Source of the DNA: Apteryx mantelli
Taxonomy: Eukaryota > Chordata > Aves > Apterygiformes > Apterygidae
Assembly (NCBI RefSeq): GCF_036417845.1
Contig: NC_089994.1
Coordinates: forward strand, 16,138,001 to 16,202,000
Length of the DNA stretch: 64,000 nt
Direction of reading: 5' to 3'
Both the position numbers and the translations under genes were made by a program. This document shows positions 12,801-24,800 of this stretch, in pieces. Below the pieces are notes generated by a model. That model had not been told where the DNA came from. It worked only from the letters and a program-made list of their open reading frames with translations, and searched no databases. Position 1 is the stretch's first letter. Each line of letters begins with the position of its first letter.

Positions 12801-15800
12801 GCTTGCACTGGGATTTTGTAGTGATGGGCCCGTCCTTCGTTGCGCTCGCGGCCGTGAACCCCTCTTGCAGCGCTGAGGCGCTCTTCGGAGGCTGTGGTTT
12901 TCCGACCTTTCAGGATTTTACCTGGAGGTTTTCTCTGGTAGCAAAGCCGGAGTTTCTTTTAAACTGCAGATTGCCTCAGCTTTTAGAGGGGAAAAAAAAC
13001 TGATGAAAGCAATGAATTGTGATGTGCTGGGAAGTACGTCACGCAGATATTTTAATCCTTCTTCGTGCTGCCTTTAAGAAATGGCAGCGCGTTAGCATAT
13101 GGAGGCAAGGAGGGCTGCCTGGACTTACCGCTGCCGCCGGTTGCGAAAAGCAGCCGCGTCTGCAAAAAAGCTCAGTCTTTTCTGTGCCATCTGGGCGAGA
13201 CCTCTGGTGCTAGCAGGACCCTTGTCACCATCCCATATGCTATTATATGCTCTATTTTTAGCAACTATTATGCGAGTGCCTTGACGTCACTGCCGCGCGA
13301 AGGAGCTCGGCTCGGCTCCGCCAGCCTCCTCGCTCGCCGTCCCCGCGGCGGGCGGTGGGGCAGCTGGGGGCTGCCGAGCCAACGCGAAGCTGCAGTTAGG
13401 TGCCTCCGCGCAGGGTCACCGTAGTCTTTCCGCGTGCCAAGACCAAATTAGAACTGGAAGCGTTTGACTTGCATGCTTAACGCTGTTACAGCACTAGGAT
13501 GCAGCAGCTTGTACAGCCATCGTAGTAACCGGAGCCTTTCGGTGTCTTTATATATGCTAAATGAGAATTTGTCAGGCTCCCCGGGGTCTTGTTGTGTCGG
13601 GTGGCTGCGGTGAGCGTTTCGTGCGTGCTCCTGCCTGTGACGCACGACAGCGATCCCAAAGAGGGGAGAGGCCGTCTCTCTTGCCGCTCGCGGGGCAGCG
13701 CTCGCTTCGGCAGGCTCTTTGCCTGTGACAAGTTCAGCCGAGAAGAGTTGAGGCTGGATCGCTGCTGAGTTATATCTGGAAAAACCAATGCCATAAAGCA
13801 CTTGCACGGCACAGGGAACTGCGGAGTGGGAAATGAAAGGCAGCGGGGAGGGCTGCGATGAGGAGGCAAGCGGGAACCCAGGGGCTCGCTCCGGCAGGAC
13901 AGCTGCTCTCACGGCTCCCTGCGAAGCAGGAGGGAGCATGTTGTTTAAATCATTCAAGTTTAAAGTTTAAATAGATCTCTAATCCAATTTGTGTAGAAGC
14001 AATTTCCTTCCAGAAAACAGATTATTTCTGTCCAGGCTGCTCTGCTTAGTTACCCGCCCGAAAGTTGGTGAAGCCGAGGCATGGTTTGCGTGCTGATGAG
14101 AGGCACGGAGAAAGCTTCCAATCAGCCTGCTTCCTTTCTAATTGCAAACTTTAAAACCCAGCTGACTTTGCACGTCCTACTAACAATTATAAATAGCTGC
14201 CATTCAAAATAGCATAAGAGTGATACAAACAGCTTGCTTTAATGTAGCATCTTGCTGGCAGGTTATAACAACAGTAAACAAACAGGATCTCTAAAGCGGT
14301 ACACTGACATCACACCAGCATCATCGGGGTTTTGTGTTTTAATATTGCAGCAGTGGATTTTTCATAGCGAACACACGACTCTTCCTCCAGCAAAGATCAT
14401 GTTGGGAACTCTCTGTCTTGTCGATTTAGCGTATCGCATAAGGCTTTTCTGTTTTTTCCAGCAAGTCCCTCACGCCATAGCATCTCTGAGTGGAGGATGC
14501 AGAGCATTGCCAGGGACTCGGATGACAGCTCAGACGATGAATTCTTCGATGCACATGGTATGTGGAACCTGAACCACCAATGTTTGCTTTCTGAAACGGT
14601 GGGGAAAGAGAAAGGAAAGCATGGGGCGGGGTGGGGAAGACTTCTTGCTTTGTCTGAAATCGGCTCCTTTCTAACCAAGATATGTGCAGCATCAGTGCAG
14701 CTTCTTCAGGCGTTCCCAGCATCACCCAGCAGGCTATTAGATGTAATGCAGCAACATTTGGGGCTCAGTGCAATCTGTTTGAAGTGATCTTGAACAATCT
14801 TAATGTTTGGAGCTGTATTTTATTTGGTGCAAATGAGCGTGGGTAAAATTCATCGGGGCTAACTGAACTGTGGGTGTGTCTGAATCTTTCTGATTCAGTA
14901 TGACTGAAATTTTGTTTTTTTAAAAAGATCGATAAAAGGCATGATGAATTGTCCTGTCTGGGCCTGAAGAGACCCAAGTTTGCCTTTATTAACTCCTTAT
15001 TCTCCTGTTGCAAGAAATATGATAGTGAATGCAGTGAGGTACTTCAGGTGCCAAAATTCATCAAAATGCATCATGGATTGCAGAATTCCCAAAGTAATTT
15101 GACTGTTCATACTAGGCAAAAGCTCTGCTATTATTTCTGTGCATGTGTGTGTGAAGATGCTTTGTTCGGCTGCACTCATTTTGTATATTGTGCTTGATGT
15201 GTGTTTAAGCCTGGAAGGCTTCATCTCCGCTGACGACAGATGGGCTCTTCTCTCCGCTTGTAATGCTAATCTAGCCTAGTTGCCCAACGTGTACGGATGA
15301 AGTTGGTGACCTTTCTGTTAAATGAAGTTGTTAGAAGAGCATGCCCCAGTTCTGTAAAGCAGAATTTCACTGATGTTCAGCTGAACTGCAGTTCAGTCTC
15401 AAGAAACTGGTAGTTTTGCGTTCCGGGAGAGTTCTCGTGCCAAGTATGCAGGCGTGCATCCCAAATTCCCAGGGAGTGAGAGCACGCCAGTGGCATCCTG
15501 CTGTGGAGTGGTGACTTGCACGACAGCAGAGTAAGTGGCTCTTGCTGTGTGTGCAAGTCAAGGTGATAAATGTGTCTCTTGCCCAGAAAGAGAAGGACCA
15601 ACTTGCTTTAAGTGTCTCTGTTTATCAACTTATGTAGCATCTGCAAAAACTGTACATAAGGGATTTATTGTAGCAATATACGTACAAGAAAAGAGGAATG
15701 AGTCATTGAAATGGCTTCGTGGCTGTCCATCCTCTCTCCTGCCTTTTTAACTGCTCGGTAATAAAAATAGCGATAGAGACATTTCCCATTGGGATCCAGG

Positions 15801-18800
15801 CCCCTGGGGAATCCCCGAAGTGCTCCTCGCAGAAGGAGAGGTAACAAAAATGAGCCTTGTGCCACAGTTGGTGTCTGCACCTCTGTTGCAATGCTCCGAG
15901 AAGCTTGCTAATAAAATAATACTAAAAAAAAAAAGGCAGCTCCGCTTCTGCTAGTACAGAACGTGTCTCCGTTTATGCACAGATTGTGCTCTGCAATCCA
16001 CGCAGTCGAGTTCGGAAAATCTGCCTCATGTGAGGGGATCTGGGCTTGGGAACTGAAGCTGTTCGGCAGGGGCAGCCCTCGGGAAGGGCCCCGCGTTGCC
16101 CCGTGCTCGCAGACGGGGCGCGGGCGCTCGGGGGTTGCGAGTGGGGGCCGGGCGCCGCGGCAGCCCCTCGCGCCGGGGAGGCTCACGGGGCCGGTGCTGG
16201 GGCCAGTGCAGCCCCGGCTGCGCGTTGGTGCTGGGCAGAGCTCAGGTGCTTCCCGCGGACCCGCGCGGCTCCTCGCAGCGCAGCGGGCGTAGCCGGAGCC
16301 CCGAAAAATCTCTTGCCTTTGGCTTCGCACCCCTCCTCCTCCCCTGGCACGCTCTGGGAAAGACGGTGACAAATACAGTAATAGCCATCCTGTAATAAAT
16401 ACTAATAAGAGGAGCAATATCCCATTCAGTGATCACTTGTGCAGCAATAAAGGCTATAATTAAACCTCTCAAGGAAATAAGTTTAATATTTAGATTAAGT
16501 TGCTGGAGGAGCTTTGCATGCAACCTCCCTCTTAATTCTCCGCCGGCATGTTGCACGCGCGTGCTTTTGCCTTACTCTGAACACGTAGTTCTGCGCTCCC
16601 TTGTGCAGGGAAATGGGAATTTGCTCACATTTTTTCCGTAGTTGAAAAATGAAACAGCGTATTGACACAGCACTCTCCAGGTTGCTGTCTTCTGTGGTCA
16701 AACTGTTAATAGAAACTCCTAAAAATAAACAGTCTTGGCTTGGCTCTGTACAGTCCCCTGTACGTACAGGTTTTTGAGCTATTGCTCAGATTTGCTAAGA
16801 AGAATAACACATTTCAAAATCTTTTTGTCACTGATCCGGGGATTCTTCCAACTAATTATTTTATTAGTAACTGTACAGCAACAAGAAAGAGGGAATCCTG
16901 GTCCATGACTCTGAAGATTACAGCTTTTAGATCTCCGAGACATCTGAAATTGCTGTTATTATGATGTTTATAACTCTTTATTAAATTTACAAAATGCTAC
17001 ATTTTCAGGAAAGAAATACTAGGCATAGAGCAATAACTTGATTAGAAACCAATTAACCTCCCTAACACAAAAGATGCATCCTCAAATTAAAACCTGAAAA
17101 ACCCAGCCCCCCAAACGGAAGGCGCTCTTCCAAGGCTTGAATTGCCGTGATTTGGTTTCCTGCGGGTTCGATGGGGAGCTCCAGTCTGTCGTGGCCTGTT
17201 CCTTTTCGTTCATCTTCTCATTAATAATATGTTAATAACGTTTCGGGGCCCCTTGTTCTCTGTGAAACGCAGCCGATGGTAGCCAGCGGGTCCAGACGAC
17301 GTCGGGGCAGGCAGGAAAAGAGCCGCCCTCCGAGCGAGCCGCGCTCATCCCCGAAGGAAACCAGGCTAAAGATAGCCCGGGGGGGGGGGGGGGGCTCGCG
17401 TTTCCTCCGTTACTGGTGCTTTTCTAGGTGGTGGTCCTGTTAACGGCAGCGATCCTTATCGCCGCTTCCCCGGAGACCTGGCGCAGCCTGCAGGCGTCTG
17501 GGAGGGCGCCGGGGGCAAACGCTGCCTTCTGCCCCCTCCCCTGCGCCCGCTGGTGCTCCAGCATCTCGGAGCAGGGCTGCAAGCAAGGCAGCGGCGGGCA
17601 GGAATTCTGCCTGGCGAGAAAAACGCCGGACTCGCTACTCAAAATGGTAGCGTAAAAACCCGTGGTGGTTCCTCCCCCCCCCCCCCCCCACGTCCTAGGA
17701 TTTTGTTTGTTAACAACATGTTGATTTACTTTCTTAAATGCACTTTGATATCCGTATGGCAAAAGCTGCAGTATCATGCTTTATAAACACTTGGCTGGCT
17801 TAAGTCATAATAAGATTACAGAGAATTATGAGGCCTTACTTTTATTCCTAATTCTGCTCTGTGCTCTTGTCTGTATACATATTTGTATGTGTGTGACTCT
17901 AAAAAAGAAAAAAAAATCTGTTTTTTAAAGAGGACTTGTCTGACAATGAGGAAATGTTCCCGAAAGAAATAACCAAATGGAGTTCCAATGATCTGATGGA
18001 TAAAATTGAAACCCCTGAATGCGATGATGTCCAGGGTAAATTTTTTTTTTTTTTTTTTTTTTTAAGTAAAAACTGCATGTGGCACTTTACAGTCTTTCCG
18101 TGTAATTGTTACAGCCGCATTCTGAAAAAGGTAAAACTTGTTATCTTCATCTCACAAAAGGAAAAGCTGAGACAGAGCATAAAAATAACTGTCCAGCGCT
18201 GCAGAAAGGCAGCTGCCCGGTGGGAGCTGGGAAGAGGAAGCTCTCGATTTCTCTTTATTTTCCGCTTTGGTTGGGCTCCTTTGTGTGACAAACAGGATTC
18301 TCCGCTGTAACGATGAAATATTCCAGCTCCGTGTTGAATTACTTGAATTTCTCCCGACTCTTCTTTCCTCTTGCTCCTTCCTTTGTTCTCACCTCTATCT
18401 GCCCCGGTTTGATTTTCTGCTCGCCTCTGTGAGGTTACGAAAGGAAGCCGACGACTCGGCCAGAGCGCGATTCATGTTCACGTAGCTGCGCGGCACAAGA
18501 TGACACTTAAGCTTTCGGGAACAGAGTAGATCTGCATCAGCACAGGCACACGAACGCGTCAGACCTCTGCTCCCGCAGCAGAGCTCGCGCAGCGCCTTTG
18601 ATTTTCCCACAAACTGAGGATTTCTGACCGCTGGGCCCGAATATCCCATTGTTGCCATGTTTAAAAAAGCGAGGATACTGGGTCACTGCAATGAGAGACG
18701 AGCTTGCTAACGCCCTCGTCTTACTGCGGTTAGGAGACACTGCTGGGCAGAAGCGACCCTGCATTGCCCGGGCTTCCGAAGTGGGAGGGGAGCGGGGAGC

Positions 18801-21800
18801 AGAGGGTGTTTTTATGGAAATAATTAAGGAGATCTGGGGCTGAGAGGCATTGGCACAAGCAGTGCCGTCAGGAAAGATGGTCTTTGCCCACCGGCGGCTC
18901 GCGCCGCTGACGTTTTAACCCTCTGTGCTTCCAGGCGACTTGTATCACGAGACGTCGGCAGAGTACCACGTCGCCTCCAGCGTGGAGCGGCTCAGCATCA
19001 TCGAGGTAAGCGCTCCGGCGCCGGGGCGCCTGCTTGCCGGGACGCGCTCGCCACGGGGCACGGTGGTTTAACACCCGTGTCTGTCCTTCGGAGGCGTGCA
19101 AGGTGTTTCACGGCTAGACTGAAGGGGTTATTTCACCTGTCTTTCGAACGCTGTGTAGAAACCGTGCTGTGCAGTTTGCAGCCCTTGTCGGGGCTCCGCT
19201 GGAAACCCCTGCTCCTGCGGGGATAGCGGCTGCCGTGCGGAGCGGCCTGGATGGAGCCGCGGGCTGCAGAGCTGCATTGCTGCAGCGCCAGCGCACAGGC
19301 TGGGGTGGCCCAAAGGGCCCGGCTCCGCGGCGGCCCACTCGCAGAGCTGCTCGGGGCCCTGTTCGGAAACCAGCTTTCGCACAGCCTGCACTGGAACGGA
19401 GCGGGCGCCCGGCACGCAAAGCCCTGGCTCTCCAGGCTTTGAATGTACAGGCTTTGCAGTTCGGTGTCCTGGTGAGACAAGGCGTCTCGGGGTGGCTGCA
19501 GTCGTCCAGCCCGTAGGCCTCCGCCCGTCCCTGCTGCCTGGATGACTTCCCTGCTTGCAAAGTGCCTGCTGAACTGCCTAAGTTATGTCGTGGCGTATCA
19601 AAGATCATGAGCCTCGCTTTGGTGTTATTTAACGCGCCAGGCTATGAGATGAGGCTGCTTTGGCTTTTGCTGTGCGGACAGTGAACTCGAGGGCGGTGGG
19701 GACAGTGGGTGGCCGGCGATGGGACCCGCTCTAGCCATCTGCGAGCCGTCTGCACGGCACGTGTAAGCCAGCTGCAAGGCCGAGCCGTGAGGCTTCACAT
19801 GGAGCCTGAAGTGGTGCAGAGAACTTGTCGCCCTCTTCAGAGGCCCTACAAACTCGGCTCCCTCCCTCGTCTCGCTTCGCTTTAGAAAGAGAACTGACGA
19901 AGGTGAGATGAAAGAGCCTGTCCCTTGTAGCTGTTCACAGATAAAGGCTGCTACAGTAGGATGAAACTCCTGAGCAACTATGCAGGGTTTTTCAGGTTAA
20001 AAGCCTCCAACAGGGAAAGGTAGTTCCAGAAACAGGTGTTGTTGGTGACGCCAAACCTTACAGGAATTGCTCTAAACAAGCACCTCCACCCTGGACTACT
20101 CAGCAGTCGCTCGCCTGGTCCCCCGCTTCCTTTAGGAGGAGACGTTAGTGAACTGGAAGGGAAAGGAGCCGCCAAATGACTGCTGATAAACAGCCCCATG
20201 ACCTGAGCGTGGTGACTCATGTTATTCTCCAAATGAGCACATAAAACATTTGCCTGGAAGTAAAAGCAGTAGGGAGATGCTGAGAGGGCTCCTCCCTTGC
20301 CTCCAGCCATGTGCTGCCAGGCAAAGTCCGCCTTGCAGGCACTGTAAACTCCTTGCAGGCACTGTAAACTTCAAACCAGAGAAGGTTTGAAGAGCAGGTA
20401 CTAATACGGTGTCACAGTACTAAGTAATTAAAGCCATTCTTATGCAGGAGGTCTGGGAAATCTTTATGACGGAGAGTTGGGTGTGAATTCTAATACCTCT
20501 GCTGGGCTGTGTATCAGCACGCACTTCGACATTTTCTGGTAATAACGTTAGCTGTTAGGTGGCTAACGTGCGCCTGGGCATGCTTCCCTCCTGCCAGCCC
20601 GTTTGTCGGGGCTCAACTGCTGCTCCAAAGACAGCAGGTGACTCGAGACGCTAAAATGAGAATTTCCAGAAGGAAAATTCAGTTGCCCCCCACCTACGTA
20701 CACTCCCAGCAGGCTATGGCAGTGCCTCCATCCCGGGGACTGCCTGCCTTTGGGAAGGAGCCCGACTGCTCTCAAATGTCTCCGTTAGCCCACAGGAACA
20801 GAAGAGATCAGTACCTGCCTCGGAGTTCAGGTACAAGTCCCTCCCTTCCCCCAAATGTCTGTTAAAGCAAAGAATTTATTTAACAGAATAAGCAAAGGAT
20901 CGGGCAGCCAAGATAAAAACTGTTACCCTGTTCTTTCAGCAGTCCCCCAGCCAGATGTTGGCTGCTTCTTGGGTGATGGGACTTTAAGGTTTTTCTCTTT
21001 CAGTTCCTCTTTTACAACTCTTTAAGCAAATCTGAAGCCTTAAACTTATTTATAACTTCTCACTTAGTCAAACAGATGCAGTGACTGATGTCCTCCTACA
21101 ACTTTTTTCCCAGTAACTTGCTACTTGCTGACCTATCTGCCCTAGTTTTGCTAAATATACCAGGTTTACTGTCAGCTGCTGCAGCTGAGCACAGAAGCCC
21201 AACAGAAAGCAATGCCCAATTTTCATTTCTTCATTTTCCAGCCTAACACGCACAAGTAATGTCTTTACCACTGACATGTTTTACCTGGGTATGAATTTTT
21301 TCTGCCTTTCAGCATTCCTTTTGCTTAGGACACTCAGTTACATCAAGGCTTAACTTTTGCGCAGGAAGACTCTTCCTGAGTTTTAAGCTGCTCGTTAGCT
21401 CTCTTCCAGGGCAGTCACAACCGTTGGAGTTGCGCGTGTGTGTGCTTGCGCGTGTGGGCGTGCACGTGGGTAGGACGCAGGGTCCAGAAGATGGAGTCAG
21501 GTTCTCTGCTGTTGCATCCAGGGGAATCTAACAACAACTGCCATAAATTAAGCCAGCGCCAGCTTCAAGGCAGTTTGGTTTCTTGCCCACAGGCCTGGAG
21601 AGGTTATTCCAAAACGTCATACCTCCTGTGCTTAGAAACCTCATTTTCAGCCTGCACTTATTCAGGATCAGTTTAGGTTCTTTTGTGCTTGTGCCTGCAC
21701 TGTTCTTCGGCTTAAGTGTCCCTCTTCCTTCCTTAGCTTTCTTTTCTTATCCCACCATGCTAGAGAGCTGGTGTTTTGTCCTCCTGCAGCTTTGCTAAGC

Positions 21801-24800
21801 AGATCAAGCTGAACTGTTTCAGTCTCTCTCTCAAAAATCTCCATGCTCCCTGCTCTTCTGTGGACCTGCTCACACTGGAGTCATCTTTGCTGCATGTGGA
21901 TGGCCCAACCTGAACGCAGCCCTCTAGATGAGGCTTGCCAGGGCCTTGTTTCATGGTTAATACTGTGTCTATGCCTCTGCTGGAAATACTTTGCTTGACA
22001 GGTTAAAAGGGTGATAAATTTGTGCAAAATGCACTTGGGACAGGTATAATGTCTTTTCTTAGCGAAATAAGCATTTCTATTATGCTATGTTTCATTCCCA
22101 CCTAGGATGAATCAGTGCAGCCATTAATGCAGCCAAGTAAAATCCACGTCCTCCTCTTGGTCCTCCATGGAGGCAACATCCTGGACTCGGGAAGTGGTGA
22201 TCAGAGCTCTAAACAAGGGGATGTCAACACCATCGCCACAGTGTTTGACACAGTGATGAGAGTACATTACCCAGCTGCTCTTGGACACATTGCCATCAAG
22301 CTAGTCCCTTGCCCAGCCATCTGCTCTGAAGCCTTTTCACTGGTGTCCAGGTAAGTTGCCGCCACCTTGCCCCAGAGAGGCATGTATAAAATGTTGCCGT
22401 TTTTCCCATCCATGAGATGTTCTGCATGTCGTATTGAGAGCTATGACTATGCTTTGCGAATGCACTTTTATTAATAAACTAGTGAGGCATTCAATCTCAA
22501 TTTCATACTTAGTTGTAGTGAATACAGTAATCATGCAGCAAGACTTCTGTGATTGATTTATTCTAATTAAGCCAATAAATACTAAGGCTTTAATTTCTTG
22601 TCTAAGGGTTGTTCTATCAATGTAAGTATGTTGTTCTTGAAGATTTATGTTTGATGGGAGGGAAAGATTTATTAAGCTCTCACCCATTCACAATGGAATA
22701 AATGGCCTTTCTATCTTGAGGCTTTTTTTAACGATCCACAATACTTGACTGTACTGTCTGCGAATGATTTTCGCCACCCTGCACATTAGGCTCAGTCTTT
22801 CCAATCTCTCGTGCCCTGTGCAGCCTCAGCCCGTACAGCTATGATGAAGGCTGCCTGTCCAACAGCCAGGACCACATCCCGCTCGCCGCGCTCCCTCTGC
22901 TAGCAACGTCGTCCCCGCAGTACCAGGAAGCGGTGGCCGCAGTGATCGTCAGAGCCAACCAGGCCTACAGCGAGTTCATCCGATCCCAGGAGGGCACGTC
23001 ATTCAACGGCCAGGTGAGCCGGCGGCCGCTTTTAGCCACAATGAAAGGAAGAGCAAGTGAAGCAATTTCCTTCTGAAGCTCTTCTTTCATTAATCTCTCG
23101 GAAGGGATGGAAACACGACAGTGTTGGGCTGCAATAAGGAAGTGTCGTGCTTCCCTTCTTTCTGAGAGGGAGAGAGACTATTGCTTCTGCTCTCTCTTGA
23201 ACCTTTGGGAGTCAAAGCAAAGCCTGAGCTTGTGTTCGGAAATGGAGCTACAAAGCTGTGAAGCTAATCAATTTTCAGCATGACACACCTTTCCAAATTA
23301 GGAGCACTACCTCTGTTACTAAATGTGATCTCTATTCCCATGGCAAACCAAGGCTGTTTAAACATTCCCATCTTTGAAGGACCTCTAGCAGCTAGCACTG
23401 GAGTTGTCACAGAAGTGGGCTGCTTTTTGAGACAACACAGCTTCTGGGCTCCCAAAACACAACACCTCTGCGAGCAGAGTGACTCTCTAGCCCAGCAAGA
23501 CTTGAGCTCTTGGACTAGCTGGGCATGTGCGCTGCTGCAGTGTGATTTACCCATCTGGGGTTTGTTCCCAGCCAGCACTGCGCCCAGGGTCCCAGACTCC
23601 TTAAACAGCCTTTTAGTACTCAGGGGTCTCAGTGCTTTATTGTGCCTATCTGCTGAATACCCTTGGAGGCAGGACAGCGTTATCTTCTCCCTGTAGAAAT
23701 AGGGAACGGAAGCAGTGGGAAGCAGGGAAGATTTCCTTAAGTCATATGGAAGGTTGGCAAGGAGGGAATCGAGCTTATGTTTTGGGACCTGGGTTAGGGC
23801 CATAGTCAGTGCTCTGTGTTGCTGTTACTTCTCTCCGTTTGGCTGGTGGGGACAGCCAGAACACGTTAGCTGGGTTCGCTAGCGAGAGTCTGCAGGGTAT
23901 GAGCGCATGTTCACTGACACAACAGTTCTGCTGATTAAAAACAGGCATCCTGGTGCCCCACCTTTCCTAGGTATGATCCAGTGCTCTTTTGATTGCCATC
24001 TCTGAACTGAAATCAGGGGGGCTGTTTTTTCTCCTCCCCTGCTTCTGTTGCCTCTTTCAGGTTTGCTTGGTAGGGGACTGTGTCGGAGGCATTCTGGGAT
24101 TTGATGCCTTATGCTACAGCAATCAAACTGTGTCCGAGAGCCAGAACAGCAGCCGGCGAGGAAGCGTCGTGAGCGTCCAGGTAATGAGTAAAGACGCTGC
24201 TGGTGTCTGCTTGCAATAGGTCGGCCAGCCGCAGCACCTCCCTAGCCCCTGGTTTTAGTAAGGATCTTTGCATGAAAGAGCAAAGACCATCTCTCTTATT
24301 GAGGCCAGCACGCGTGTCTTAGTGCACGTGTGTCTCAGGGCTTGGGTGGGCTTTGCTCTGAACTGGGGTGCTTCACTGCCCGACATCTCTGCCCATCTTT
24401 GGGCATTCACTGCCCGTCCTTGGGCAGCCTCAAGGAAGGGTTGGTAAGGGAAGGGGTTTGAATTGTTGAGGTGTCTTTTATGCTCTGTGGCTCATCTGTG
24501 AGATGAGTCTGGCAGATCACATGAAGGGTGTGTGTGCACACCATTCGGAAGTGTCTAGTCTGAGGTACTACATAGCTCTCAGCTGGATCTTGGGGCAAAC
24601 GCGAAAACCAGTTGTTGGAAGGAGGAGGCCGTAAGGTGGCTGTATTCCTGATTCAGCTGTGAGAGGGATAAATCATATATTTCAAACCCTAGGATACCGA
24701 TCTCCTGTCTCCTGGAATAACAGTGAACAATAGCTATTGTTCCAGTGGCTCTAATCTGGAAGGCAGCAGACACCTCAGCAGGAGCAACATTGATATTCCT

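Larger units (their letters stand above)
14558..17930 (+). other. PITPNM2: PITPNM2 intron splitting the FFAT motif
   Basis: 3.4-kb intron between the two FFAT exons. Contains a CpG-rich patch (about 16040-16330), an AT-rich block with homeodomain-type ATTA sites (about 16370-16510), and matched G16 and C16 homopolymers at 17379-17394 and 17674-17689. Confidence 0.6.
19006..22105 (+). other. PITPNM2: PITPNM2 3.1-kb intron
   Basis: CpG-rich first 450 nt, a perfect 20-bp tandem duplication (20331-20370), a probable antisense CR1 internal fragment (21836-21951). No gene recognised. Confidence 0.55.
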
